Origin: Clostridia bacterium
GTDB lineage: Bacteria; Bacillota; Clostridia; Oscillospirales; Acutalibacteraceae
Reading direction: 5' to 3'
DNA: 46,315 nucleotides
NCBI GenBank assembly: GCA_017475765.1
Contig: JAFVEY010000063.1
Coordinates: 1 to 46,315, forward strand
Below, one piece after another: positions 7,140 to 15,485 of the stretch. The position numbers and the translations under genes were made by a program. Each line of letters begins with the position of its first letter. The stretch's first letter is position 1. Under the pieces are notes generated by a model. The model did no database searches. It saw only the letters and a list, made by a program, of their open reading frames with translations, and had not been told where the DNA came from.

Positions 7140-9341
7140 ATGAAAAAAAGAAATTACACAAACACGTTCATTATAGCTCTTCTTACAGCAGCCATGGCAG
7201 GCAGCATGATACTCACAGGATGTTCGGCATCCGATACAGACACAAGCGCCGCTTCATCCGTCAGCTCTTCTGTTTCTGCTTCATCAGCAGGTGCGGAAAC
7301 TGTGTCCACGCCGAGCGACAGCACCGCATCAACCGTTACAGTTGACAGTAATGATACAGATTCTTCCTATAACGAGAGCGAATCTGTCAAAATCACCCTA
7401 AACGGTTCAAGCGCCGATATTAATGGAAACGGCGCAAAAGCCGACGGAGGCACTATCACTATCTCCGCAGCAGGAACGTATATTATCAGCGGCACGCTTG
7501 ATGACGGACAGATCGTGATCGAAGCCGGTAAAAATGATACCGTCAAGCTGATTCTTAACAATGCCACCATTAAAAGCTCCACCACCGCTGCCATTTATGC
7601 TTCAAAGTGTGAAAAAACAATTATCGTTCTGGAAGACGGAACAACCAATACCATATCCGACGGCAGCAATTATACCGATACAACAGAATCCTCTGATACA
7701 GAGGACGACAGCGACAGCAATTCCCCCAACGCTGCTATCTTTATTCAGGATGACCTTACCATCCTCGGAACTGGTACTCTGAATGTAACAGGCAATTCCA
7801 ATAACGGCATTACCTCAAAGGATACACTCAAAATAACAAGCGGTACTATCAATGTCACAGCCGTTCACCACGGTATCACAGGCAAGGATAATCTCTATAT
7901 CAGCGGCGGTACGGTAAACGTCACCTCCACCAACGGCGATGGTCTGCGCTCCACTTATTCCGATACAGACAAGGAAGAGAAAGGACACATTTATATTGAA
8001 AATGCCGACATTACTGTAACAGCAGGCAAGGATGGTATTCAGGCTGAGAAAAATCTTATCATCAACAACGGCACTATCAATATCGTCACCAACGACGGCG
8101 CTCCCGAAAGCACTTCCAATACCTCTCAGGGCGGTTTCGGTTTCAATCAGGGCAGCAATTCGACAAGCTCGGATTCGACAAGTGCAAAAGGTCTTAAGGC
8201 AGGCAGCAATATAACGATCAATGACGGAGCGATCACAATTGATTCCTATGATGATGCCATCCACAGCAACGGCGATGTTACCATCAGCGGCGGTACGATC
8301 AACATCAAAACAGGCGATGATGCTGTTCATGCAGATAATACACTCACCATCAAAAACGGCACCATTACCATCTCACAGTCTTATGAGGGTCTTGAAGGAA
8401 CAGCCATTGACATTTCCGGCGGCACCATAGATCTGACCGCTTCCGATGACGGTGTGAATGCGTCAGGCGGAAATGACGGCAGCGGATTCGGTAACTTTGA
8501 CGGCGGCAGAGGCTTCGGACCGTTTGCAGGTCAGCAGTTCAACACTCAGAATACTTCTGCCGAAAACGGCGATTCCGAGTTTACGGTTATCCAGACAGCA
8601 AACACAGCAGACAATGCTGACAGTTCATCCTCCCTCAGTACTGCTCTCAATATCAGCGGCGGAACACTTTATGTCAATGCTCAGGGTGATGGTCTTGACA
8701 GCAACGGAAATATGAATATCAGCGGTGGAACGATCATTATCAACGGTACAACCAACAACGGTGACGGTATTCTTGACCATGACGGAACCTGTATCGTAAC
8801 AGGCGGCACGATTATAGGAGCAGGCACATCAGGTATGCTTGAAATGCCTTCGGCTTCCTCCACACAAACAACAGTAGCAGTACTTTTTGATCAGACACAG
8901 TCAGCCGGCACACTTGTATATATCACCGATGAAAGCGGCAATGTTCTTGCGGCAATGGCTCCCGAAAAGAACTACTCCTGCCTGATATTCAGCTCATCCG
9001 AGCTCAGCAGCAGCACCTACAACGTATATATCGGCGGCACAGCCACAGGCGATGCAGTAAACGGCTATTACAGCAAAGCAGTTGTATCAGGCGGTACACT
9101 TTATACCAGCTTCACCCCCTCCGATATTGTCACTTATGTTGATTCCAACGGCGTGACCTCCTACTCCGGCGGCATGGGCGGCGGCAGAGGTCAGATGACC
9201 GGCGGCTTCGGCGGCGATAACGGTCAGACACCCCAGATGCCGGATCAGAACGGCGACACAAACCAGCAGGGCTTCGGCGGCAGAGGCGGCAGAAATATGC
9301 AGACAACCTCAAGCAATCAGATATCAACAGCTGACGTTTAA
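7140..9341 (+). CDS. Cthe_2159-type carbohydrate-binding beta-helix lipoprotein
   Basis: 733 residues. The N-terminus MKKRNYTNTFIIALL...LTGC28 is a lipoprotein signal, so the protein should be anchored outside the membrane. A Ser/Asp/Thr-rich linker follows. The body is many irregular repeats of the ISGGTI / ITSGTINVTA / DDAIHSNGD kind, the hallmark of the parallel beta-helix Cthe_2159 family, whose type member binds cellulose and pectin-like polysaccharide. The C-terminal ~80 residues are Gly/Gln/Asn-rich (GGMGGGRGQ). The start at 7140 is set by GGGAG nine bases upstream; the Met at 7131 touches that site. No catalytic motif is seen, so binding or surface attachment is more likely than hydrolysis. 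Confidence 0.8.
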   Translation: MKKRNYTNTFIIALLTAAMAGSMILTGCSASDTDTSAASSVSSSVSASSAGAETVSTPSDSTASTVTVDSNDTDSSYNESESVKITLNGSSADINGNGAKADGGTITISAAGTYIISGTLDDGQIVIEAGKNDTVKLILNNATIKSSTTAAIYASKCEKTIIVLEDGTTNTISDGSNYTDTTESSDTEDDSDSNSPNAAIFIQDDLTILGTGTLNVTGNSNNGITSKDTLKITSGTINVTAVHHGITGKDNLYISGGTVNVTSTNGDGLRSTYSDTDKEEKGHIYIENADITVTAGKDGIQAEKNLIINNGTINIVTNDGAPESTSNTSQGGFGFNQGSNSTSSDSTSAKGLKAGSNITINDGAITIDSYDDAIHSNGDVTISGGTINIKTGDDAVHADNTLTIKNGTITISQSYEGLEGTAIDISGGTIDLTASDDGVNASGGNDGSGFGNFDGGRGFGPFAGQQFNTQNTSAENGDSEFTVIQTANTADNADSSSSLSTALNISGGTLYVNAQGDGLDSNGNMNISGGTIIINGTTNNGDGILDHDGTCIVTGGTIIGAGTSGMLEMPSASSTQTTVAVLFDQTQSAGTLVYITDESGNVLAAMAPEKNYSCLIFSSSELSSSTYNVYIGGTATGDAVNGYYSKAVVSGGTLYTSFTPSDIVTYVDSNGVTSYSGGMGGGRGQMTGGFGGDNGQTPQMPDQNGDTNQQGFGGRGGRNMQTTSSNQISTADV

Positions 9342-9358
9342 TCCTCGATGAAAAATCT

Positions 9359-9433
9359 TCCTTTCCTTCGGTACCTCTTGAAAAAAGTCTTATCATATAT
9401 TATAATGGGTTCACTAAGGTACCGAAGAAAGGA
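9359..9433. repeat. Inverted repeat bracketing a promoter and including the RBS
   Basis: Left arm 9359-9376 (TCCTTTCCTTCGGTACCT) and right arm 9417-9433 (AGGTACCGAAGAAAGGA) are reverse complements over 17 bases with one bulged C. The inner 11 bases pair perfectly. The 40 bases between them hold a full sigma-A promoter, and the right arm contains the AAAGGA ribosome site of the next gene. Confidence 0.8.
9378..9406 (+). promoter_or_regulatory. Sigma-A promoter of the small basic protein gene
   Basis: TTGAAA (9378-9383), 17 bases, TATAAT (9401-9406). The predicted start is near 9413, just ahead of the right repeat arm. Confidence 0.75.
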
Positions 9434-9441
9434 TGTTAGCA

Positions 9442-9639
9442 ATGAAAAAGTTTATACCTTACGAAAAAATGTCCAAGCGGATGAAGAAAGAAGCTGACAA
9501 ACAAAAACGAAAGGATTGGGGAGTGCTCAGTCCGGTGACAAGAAAAAGCAAGAACGCAAAAATTTATGACAGAAAGAAAATCCGTTCCATGGATCGCAAA
9601 GATCACGGAACGGATTTTTATTTTTTCGCTGATGATTAA
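9442..9639 (+). CDS. Small basic protein, PVTR-motif family
   Basis: 65 residues, very rich in Lys and Arg. The core KFIPYEKMSKRMKKEADKQKRKDWGVLSPVTRKSKN resembles small uncharacterised proteins common in Clostridia that share a KFIPYEK...W...PVTR pattern; that resemblance is from memory. ATG at 9442 is chosen because AAAGGA ends eight bases upstream; the frame is open from 9433. The last ~20 codons overlap a rho-independent terminator, so the C-terminal tail (HGTDFYFFADD) is shaped by RNA structure rather than conserved sequence. No function is known to me; RNA binding would suit its charge. Confidence 0.6.
   Translation: MKKFIPYEKMSKRMKKEADKQKRKDWGVLSPVTRKSKNAKIYDRKKIRSMDRKDHGTDFYFFADD
9577..9626 (+). 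terminator. Rho-independent terminator inside the 3' coding end
   Basis: AAAATCCGTTCC (9577-9588) pairs with GGAACGGATTTT (9607-9618), with an inner GATC/GATC helix, followed by TTTTTATTTTTT. It overlaps the last codons of the small basic protein gene. Confidence 0.8.
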
Positions 9640-9696
9640 TCCAATTCTGTCAGCCGATACTTTAATCAACAATACTTACTGAGGAGAACATATCTT

Positions 9697-10284
9697 ATGA
9701 AACTTATTTTTAAATCTGTATGCTGTGCGGTTATTATCGGCTGTCTTTTGTCTATGACCGGATTCTGCGGTGCGTGTGAGGATATTGAGGATAAGGTTTT
9801 CCGTCTGCATATTATCGCTAATTCCGACAGCGATGAGGATCAGAATCTGAAGCTGCTTGTCCGTGATGAGATAACCTCCTACACAGAGGAGCTTTTCGCC
9901 GATTGTAAAAACAAGGAAGAATCTATGGAAAAAGCCAGAAACAATATTGAGAGCATCAAATCAAAGGCAGAGGATATTGTCAGAAAAAACGGATATGACT
10001 ATGCTGTTGACGCATATGTGACAAACATGAGCTTTGATACCAGAGTATATGATGATTTCACTCTTCCGGCAGGAAAATATGATGCTCTGAGGATTGTGCT
10101 GGGCGAAGGCAAGGGACATAACTGGTGGTGCGTCCTCTACCCTGCCGTCTGTGTTCCGTCAGCAGAAAAAGATATCGGCTCCGCCCTGAATGAAAGCGAA
10201 ACCGATATCGTAACCGACAGCGACAAATATATTGTCAAATTCAAGATTGTTGAGATATTTGAAACCATATTTTCATGGCTGTAA
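9697..10284 (+). CDS. spoIIR: Stage II sporulation protein R
   Basis: SpoIIR is the secreted forespore signal that triggers SpoIIGA to process pro-sigma-E in the mother cell. The 195 residues start with a signal peptide (KSVCCAVIIGCLLSMTGFC) and carry the two family signatures FRLHIIANSDSDEDQN (35-50) and LPAGKYDALRIVLGEGKGHNWWCVLYP (123-149). The ATG follows GAGGAG. In Bacillus it is under sigma-F; I could not identify a sigma-F promoter in the 57 bases upstream. It converges on ispE, with only a weak GGC/GCC hairpin between. The gene supports a sporulating ancestry but does not prove sporulation. Confidence 0.93.
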   Translation: MKLIFKSVCCAVIIGCLLSMTGFCGACEDIEDKVFRLHIIANSDSDEDQNLKLLVRDEITSYTEELFADCKNKEESMEKARNNIESIKSKAEDIVRKNGYDYAVDAYVTNMSFDTRVYDDFTLPAGKYDALRIVLGEGKGHNWWCVLYPAVCVPSAEKDIGSALNESETDIVTDSDKYIVKFKIVEIFETIFSWL

Positions 10285-10316
10285 TGCCTGATGCGGCGGA
10301 ATTTGCCGATCCTTCA

Positions 10317-11225
10317 TCATTCTTCACCGAACATACCGAATATGCCGCCCGATGAGATCTGCTTTGGACCGTGCGGAACAGGCTTCAGAAGATAAACCTT
10401 TTCATAATATTCTTCCAACTTCTGACGACAATCATCGGCATCGGATTTATCCTCAAATATGCCGAAAACAGCCGAACCGCTGCCTGTCATCACCTCACCC
10501 GCTGCTCCGTATTTTTTCATCAGCGCCTTGATATCGGATATCTCATCAATATCCACAACCTCTTCAAATTTGTTATATAAATTATCGGAAATAGCTTCAA
10601 CATTGCCATTGCATACAGCATTGGTCAGCGCCTCGGAGCTTTTACAGTTCTCATAGCCAACAGAATCCGATTTCTCATAAGCATCCTTTGTGGAAACTTT
10701 GAACTCAGGCTTGACAATAACTATATAACAATCAGGCATATCGGGCAGCGGACTCAGTATCGTGCCTATTCCTCCGGCAGACATCGTTCCTCCGTAAATA
10801 CAGAAAGGAACGTCTGCTCCGACATTTTCTCCGATCTCGGCCAGTTCTTCCATGCCGAGGTCTGTTTCAAGCATCTCATTGAGGGCAAATATCACCGCAG
10901 CAGCATCTGTACTGCCGCCTGCCATTCCTGCACCAGAAGGAATACGCTTCTTTATTTTTACAGATACGCCCACTCTCGGAATTTCCGTATATTCAAAAAA
11001 TTCCTCTGCGGCGGCATAAGCCGTATTGGTACTGTCGCATGGAATCTCATCGTCCGTGCAGGAAACAGAAATATCCTCTCTGCTTTTGTCGATCGTTACT
11101 GTCACATCATCAAAAAGCGAAACTGTCTGCATTACCGTATTGATCAGATGATAACCGTCGCTTCTTCTTCCGGTTATATCAAGAAAAAGATTAATCTTTG
11201 CTGGTGCTGCCACCGTCATGCGCAT
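10317..11225 (-). CDS. ispE: 4-diphosphocytidyl-2-C-methyl-D-erythritol kinase
   Basis: IspE phosphorylates CDP-methylerythritol with ATP in the MEP isoprenoid pathway; it is a GHMP kinase. The 302 residues fit the family. AAPAKINLFLDITGRRSDGYH at the N-terminus is the substrate-binding signature, and PSGAGMAGGSTDAAAV (96-111) is the ATP-binding GHMP loop. It starts 24 bases after the aminotransferase gene stop, making it the last gene of the lrp - aminotransferase - ispE unit. GAGAGG lies 11 bases before the ATG at 11225; an ATG two codons later is an alternative. Confidence 0.95.
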   Translation of the reverse strand: MRMTVAAPAKINLFLDITGRRSDGYHLINTVMQTVSLFDDVTVTIDKSREDISVSCTDDEIPCDSTNTAYAAAEEFFEYTEIPRVGVSVKIKKRIPSGAGMAGGSTDAAAVIFALNEMLETDLGMEELAEIGENVGADVPFCIYGGTMSAGGIGTILSPLPDMPDCYIVIVKPEFKVSTKDAYEKSDSVGYENCKSSEALTNAVCNGNVEAISDNLYNKFEEVVDIDEISDIKALMKKYGAAGEVMTGSGSAVFGIFEDKSDADDCRQKLEEYYEKVYLLKPVPHGPKQISSGGIFGMFGEE

Positions 11226-11249
11226 AGCTTTAACTACCTCTCAATAAAA

Positions 11250-12419
11250 TTATTTCTTTTCGTCAAGGAATTTTTCTATTCTTTCCAGAGCCTCTTTGAT
11301 ATGATTCAGCGAATAAGAATAGGAAACTCTTGCAAAGCCCTCTCCGCATTCGCCGAATGCTGTTCCGGGAACGATCGCAACACGCTGCGAATAAATCAGC
11401 TGCTCACAGAATTCCTCAGAACCCATGCCCGAAATCTCAATGCTCGGAAAGACATAGAACGCTCCCTCCGGTTCAAAGCATTTCAGACCCATCCGGCAGA
11501 AGCCGTCAACGATAAGCCTTCTTCTGATATCATATTCCTCACGCATTCTCTCTATGTCACTATCGCCGTGCTTCAGCGCTTCCACAGCAGCATACTGAGC
11601 TGTCGAGGGCGCACTCATAATGGCATACTGGTGCAGCTTCAGCATCTGCGTGATAATAGGTTCGGGGCCGACAGCATATCCCAGCCGCCAGCCTGTCATG
11701 GCATAGGATTTGGAAAAACCGTTGACAACAACTGTTCTTTCCTTCATATTCTTAATGCTTGCAAAAGACACGTGTCTTTCCCTGCCGTATGTAAGCTCTC
11801 CGTAGATCTCATCGGAAAGCACAAGGATATCATGCTTTTCAACGACTGCCGCAATCGCCTCCAGATGCTCTCTTCTCATAACAGCACCTGTGGGGTTATT
11901 CGGAAACGGAAGTATCAGCAGCTTTGTTTTCGGAGTAATGGCAGCTTCAAGCTCCTCTGCTGTCAGTCTGAACTCATTTTCGGACTTGGTTTTGATAATG
12001 ACAGGCACACCGCCTGCCATGCGTGTCATCGGCTCATAGCATACAAACGACGGCTGAGGGATCAACACCTCATCACCGTTATCCACTACCGATCTGATAC
12101 AAAGATCAATTGCTTCCGAACCGCCGACGGTAACGACAATCTCATCATCAGGGTTATATTCAACATCAAAACGACGGGCAAAATATTTGGAAATCTGTGT
12201 TCTGAGTTCCGCAAATCCCCTGTTCGGAGAATACCATGTGCGTCCTCTTCTCAGAGATTCTATACCCTCCTGACGGACGTGCCAGGGTGTTGTAAAATCC
12301 GGCTCGCCGATGCTGAGAGAGATAACATGATCCATCTCATTGGCAATATCGAAAAATCTTCTGATACCCGACGGCTTAAGCTGCTGGATCTTCTGATTTA
12401 AAATTTTTGTATAATCCAT
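11250..12419 (-). CDS. PLP-dependent aminotransferase, class I/II
   Basis: 389 residues, fold type I aminotransferase of the AspC / PatA / AlaT-like group. Visible motifs are SIGEPDFTTP near the N-terminus, PFPNNPTGAV, SDEIYGELTYG, and the lysine site NGFSKSYAMTGWRLGY, where the SK lysine forms the Schiff base with PLP. RVSYSYS near the C-terminus holds the Arg that binds the substrate carboxylate. The exact amino acid substrate cannot be read. It overlaps the stop of the upstream Lrp-family gene (TAATG), so the two are translationally coupled, and AAAGGAG lies within the end of that gene. The coupling suggests the regulator senses an amino acid handled by this enzyme. Confidence 0.92.
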   Translation of the reverse strand: MDYTKILNQKIQQLKPSGIRRFFDIANEMDHVISLSIGEPDFTTPWHVRQEGIESLRRGRTWYSPNRGFAELRTQISKYFARRFDVEYNPDDEIVVTVGGSEAIDLCIRSVVDNGDEVLIPQPSFVCYEPMTRMAGGVPVIIKTKSENEFRLTAEELEAAITPKTKLLILPFPNNPTGAVMRREHLEAIAAVVEKHDILVLSDEIYGELTYGRERHVSFASIKNMKERTVVVNGFSKSYAMTGWRLGYAVGPEPIITQMLKLHQYAIMSAPSTAQYAAVEALKHGDSDIERMREEYDIRRRLIVDGFCRMGLKCFEPEGAFYVFPSIEISGMGSEEFCEQLIYSQRVAIVPGTAFGECGEGFARVSYSYSLNHIKEALERIEKFLDEKK

Positions 12420-12904
12420 TACAGAATCAAACTCCTTTGTTCTTCTTCCTCGCTGTCATCATAGAATACAGCACCGCCCTGTTTGTAGGTGGTAAGTACA
12501 AAATTGGTCGCTGTTCCGATAACCGCATCCAATGTAGAAAGGCGCTTTGAAACAAATTCTGCAATTTCCTGAATAGTGCTTCCCTTTACCATCGCAATGA
12601 GATCATATCTTGAGGAAGCCGCAAGATACACATTTTCAACATTTTCATAAGACATCACAATTTTCGCAATATCATCAAAGCCTGTTTCGGGCTTTGGTGT
12701 TACCTTCAGCTCTATGATGGCTCTGACACCGGAATCCGGCACCTTTTCCCAGTCAATAATGGTTTTTGTACCTTTTATAATACCGCTTGCCTTCAATTCG
12801 TCAATTTTTCTGACTACCTCTTCCTCACTTTCGCCAACCATGGCGGCAAGCTCGGACGGAGTAAATTCTGCATTTTCACTCAAAAGCTCCAAAAGCCTGT
12901 TCAT
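12419..12904 (-). CDS. Lrp/AsnC-family transcriptional regulator
   Basis: 161 residues. The N-terminal winged helix-turn-helix (LLSENAEFTPSELAAMVGESEEEVVRKIDELKASGII) is followed by a C-terminal RAM/AsnC ligand-binding domain (VRAIIELKVTPKPETGFDDIAKI...VYLAASSRYDLIAMVKG). Such proteins form octamers and bind amino acids. It is the first gene of an operon with the aminotransferase and ispE, and has a perfect consensus promoter. The ATG follows AAGGGG. Its own operon is the likeliest target; the ligand is unknown. Confidence 0.92.
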   Translation of the reverse strand: MNRLLELLSENAEFTPSELAAMVGESEEEVVRKIDELKASGIIKGTKTIIDWEKVPDSGVRAIIELKVTPKPETGFDDIAKIVMSYENVENVYLAASSRYDLIAMVKGSTIQEIAEFVSKRLSTLDAVIGTATNFVLTTYKQGGAVFYDDSEEEEQRSLIL

Positions 12905-12949
12905 ATTTCATTTCCCCTTTTTAAAATTATTAAAACATAATTAAATTAT

Positions 12950-12978
12950 ATTATAGCCTATATCTGTCCTGTTGTCAA
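12950..12978 (-). promoter_or_regulatory. Sigma-A promoter of the lrp operon
   Basis: On the minus strand TTGACA (12978-12973), 17 bases, TATAAT (12955-12950). Perfect consensus; start near 12943, leader about 40 bases. Confidence 0.8.
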
Positions 12979-12995
12979 AATGAATTTTTAAAAAA

Positions 12996-13037
12996 ACAGA
13001 CCCAAAAATGAAGATACCGCATCATTTTTGGGTCTGT
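12996..13037 (-). terminator. Strong terminator after the patatin-like gene
   Basis: ACAGACCCAAAAATGA (12996-13011) pairs perfectly over 16 bases with 13022-13037, loop of ten. On the minus strand it runs into TTTTTT. Confidence 0.85.
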
Positions 13038-13048
13038 CTTTATTTATT

Positions 13049-13906
13049 TCAGGCATTAAGCGCCAGAAATCTTCTGATATCCGCCAATTTTTCCTTTGCA
13101 TCGCTGACACCGAGCCTGTAAACCTCATCAAGCTCCTGCTGTGAGCAAAAATATCTGCCGATATTCAGCGGTTTGGAGGGCTGTATAACGATCGCATCAC
13201 CGTTTTTCTGAAGTTCAAAACACCTTTCACGTTCTTTGTTGTAAACCGAGGGACGATCCAGCATTGCCTTTACAACCGCTGGATAATTCTTATATTTGCT
13301 TTTAAGAACAGGCAACGGAAAATCGGGTTTATTTTTCTTCACATAATGGGCGTCCCTTGTCAGTATGATAACATTCTTTGTCTGCCCATCCTTAAGAGCC
13401 TTATTGATCGGTATGGAAGACGATACGGCGCCGGCAAGCAATTTTTTGCCTTCATATTCCACTATATTGGTTACGACAGGCAGAGAGGATGAAGCGATCA
13501 CAGGGGTAAAATTTCTCTTCATCTTTTCTTTTCCGAAATAAACGGATTCGCCTGTTTCACAGTCAGTCGCTCCCACCACAAGCTGCATGGTACTTCTGAA
13601 AAATTCATCATAATCAAAAGGCAGCAGTTCGGCGGCAATTTCTCCGAATATGAAATCAAAACCGTAAATACTTCCGGTTTCTCTGAATAGCTTCAGGCTC
13701 AGAAAGCGTTTATCTTTGATATAGTCAATATATGTCCGGCAGCTTCTTCCCTTTTGTTTTGATATGTAGGAAAGTGCATTCAGCGCTCCTGAAGAAATAG
13801 CATAAGTCACAGGAAAAAATATATTATTGTCAATCAGAACATCAAGAACTCCCGCCGTATAGATGCTTCGGTGTACTCCGCCTTCAAGAACCAAGCCGAC
13901 ATTCAT
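13049..13906 (-). CDS. Patatin-like protein with degenerate active site
   Basis: 285 residues with the YjjU/RssA-type patatin fold (VGLVLEGG at the N-terminus, AGVLDVL, TPVIASSSLPV). Patatins are lipid acyl hydrolases with a Ser-Asp dyad. The serine motif here reads AISSG (36-40) in place of GxSxG, and the dyad region reads LLAGAVSSSIP (156-166), where the family has DGG/DGA: the catalytic Asp is Ala158. The oxyanion region GGGxRG is altered to GGVHRS. Hydrolysis is therefore doubtful. The start at 13906 is chosen because GGAG lies eight bases upstream. A TTTACG-17-TATTAT promoter lies at 13959-13931 on the minus strand. Confidence 0.8.
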   Translation of the reverse strand: MNVGLVLEGGVHRSIYTAGVLDVLIDNNIFFPVTYAISSGALNALSYISKQKGRSCRTYIDYIKDKRFLSLKLFRETGSIYGFDFIFGEIAAELLPFDYDEFFRSTMQLVVGATDCETGESVYFGKEKMKRNFTPVIASSSLPVVTNIVEYEGKKLLAGAVSSSIPINKALKDGQTKNVIILTRDAHYVKKNKPDFPLPVLKSKYKNYPAVVKAMLDRPSVYNKERERCFELQKNGDAIVIQPSKPLNIGRYFCSQQELDEVYRLGVSDAKEKLADIRRFLALNA

Positions 13907-14009
13907 AACATCATCTCCATGATGTATATTATAATACAATATACTGCCTTTTCCGTAAACAAACTATGAACAATCATTGAATATTATCATAATATTGCCC
14001 CACCAACAC

Positions 14010-14042
14010 AAAAGCTGCAAACCGTTATAATTTGCAGCTTTT
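14010..14042 (-). terminator. Terminator after the HD-GYP gene
   Basis: AAAAGCTGCAAA (14010-14021) pairs with TTTGCAGCTTTT (14031-14042), nine-base loop. The T-run lies within the arm on the minus strand, so efficiency is uncertain. Confidence 0.6.
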
Positions 14043-14055
14043 GTATTTTTATGTA

Positions 14056-15327
14056 TTAATCTGCGTTTGCCTTTGCGATCTCATCAATCTGATCCCTGAT
14101 TCTGAGGAAGGCGTCCGTCACAACCGGGTCAAATTTCTTCCCTCTCTGTTCCTCTATGTTATCAAAAACAACCGAGGTCGGAAGTGCTGCTTTATAGCTC
14201 CTTTTCGCAACAAGAGCATCGAAATAATCCGCAATCGTCATAATTCTTGCACAAAGCGGAATTTCATCACCCTTGATACCGTAAGGATAACCCGAACCGT
14301 CCCAGCACTCATGGTGATAAAGGGCAACGGATTTAGCAACCTTGAGGAAGTTTTCATTTTCGATATCGCTCATAGACTGTTCAATAATTTCTTTACCATT
14401 TATTGTATGCTTCTTGATAATTTCAAATTCATTCTGAGTCAGCCGTCCTGCTTTTGTAAGGATAGCATCGGGAATGGTTATTTTTCCGATATCGTGAAGA
14501 GGTGCGGAAAGCATCACATCGTGCATATATCTTTCATCAAGAATATCCTGAAAATCCCCGTTGCGGTGCAGCTCTTTGACAAGCGCCTCGACATACTCGC
14601 TTGTGCGTTTCACGTGCTTGCCTGTGCTGCCGTCACGGGCTTCAATGATGTTGGCAAAGCTGATAATGATCTGATTCTGCATATTTTCGATCTCATCGGT
14701 TTTCTGGTTGACGCTTGTATCAAGCTGACTTCTTTTTGCGTCAAGGGAATGAATGACACGGCTTGTAAATACAGCCGTTACCAAAAAGCTGATAATACAG
14801 TTCATAATCAGCAATATGGTATTATATTCGTATGGCAGAGAATACTGAGGTTTATAGTCATTATAATAAACTGCCAGGAATATAAATGTACAGGAAGCAA
14901 GAAGGATAATAATAATTCTCAGGTATCTGTAAATTGCACCCTTTTTCCTGATAAATACTGACATAAACATCAGCGGTATCAGAAGATATTGAAAACCTGC
15001 CGACAGTCCGAAAAGAGTCACCGCACAGATCTGATGTATAAAAAGCTCAAATGCGGTAACAAGTGTACAAGGAAGCCAGGAACCCTTGAAATGTCTCAGA
15101 AGAATAACAAATGTGGTATACAGTACAACACATATACCATCCATCATCAGCATCAGCGGAGCCTTAAAAAGCGAAAATATGACAAGATAGGCGCTGTGAA
15201 GAAGAAGGCACGCAAGAAAAAACATATTGAGCGGTGCGCTGTAAAAGGCATAATCCGCATAATCCTTATCGTTGTTATATGAAGGCGTTCCCGTAAAGAA
15301 GTTGATTATCTTATTAGTTTCAGACAT
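14056..15327 (-). CDS. Membrane HD-GYP domain phosphohydrolase
   Basis: 423 residues. About six membrane segments fill residues 35-195, with no recognisable sensor fold. A short coiled linker (QLDTSVNQKTDEIENMQNQ) leads to an HD-GYP domain from ~220: HDIGKI with the HD pair at 278-279, HHE at 338-340, and DGSGYP at 343-348 followed by GIKGDEIPLCARI. HD-GYP enzymes linearise cyclic-di-GMP or related dinucleotides, so this is a candidate membrane-tethered second-messenger phosphodiesterase. It stands alone with its own promoter and terminator, divergent from the deacetylase gene. Substrate not proven. Confidence 0.9.
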   Translation of the reverse strand: MSETNKIINFFTGTPSYNNDKDYADYAFYSAPLNMFFLACLLLHSAYLVIFSLFKAPLMLMMDGICVVLYTTFVILLRHFKGSWLPCTLVTAFELFIHQICAVTLFGLSAGFQYLLIPLMFMSVFIRKKGAIYRYLRIIIILLASCTFIFLAVYYNDYKPQYSLPYEYNTILLIMNCIISFLVTAVFTSRVIHSLDAKRSQLDTSVNQKTDEIENMQNQIIISFANIIEARDGSTGKHVKRTSEYVEALVKELHRNGDFQDILDERYMHDVMLSAPLHDIGKITIPDAILTKAGRLTQNEFEIIKKHTINGKEIIEQSMSDIENENFLKVAKSVALYHHECWDGSGYPYGIKGDEIPLCARIMTIADYFDALVAKRSYKAALPTSVVFDNIEEQRGKKFDPVVTDAFLRIRDQIDEIAKANAD

Positions 15328-15408
15328 AATAATTCACCCGTGCGAAAAACGCTGTCCTCTCTTTATGAATTTTAAATCATTTTCCTTAAAGCAAAAACAA
15401 TTTAGTTT

Positions 15409-15437
15409 ATTATACAATATTTTGGCAGATTATTCAA
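15409..15437 (-). promoter_or_regulatory. Sigma-A promoter of the HD-GYP gene
   Basis: Minus strand TTGAAT (15437-15432), 17 bases, TATAAT (15414-15409). It predicts a leader of about 75 bases. Confidence 0.7.
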
Positions 15438-15485
15438 TAGAAATTATCAAAAAATAACATTTTTTCCTTGAGAGCGTGATTAATT

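Noticed and set aside
11148-12401. 417-codon open frame on the plus strand
   Set aside because: It lies wholly antisense to the aminotransferase gene and part of ispE, has a His/Arg/Cys-rich composition typical of reverse-strand shadows, and no ribosome site.
14032-14961. 309-codon open frame on the plus strand
   Set aside because: Antisense to the HD-GYP gene, starting inside its terminator; Cys/Phe/Asn-rich shadow.
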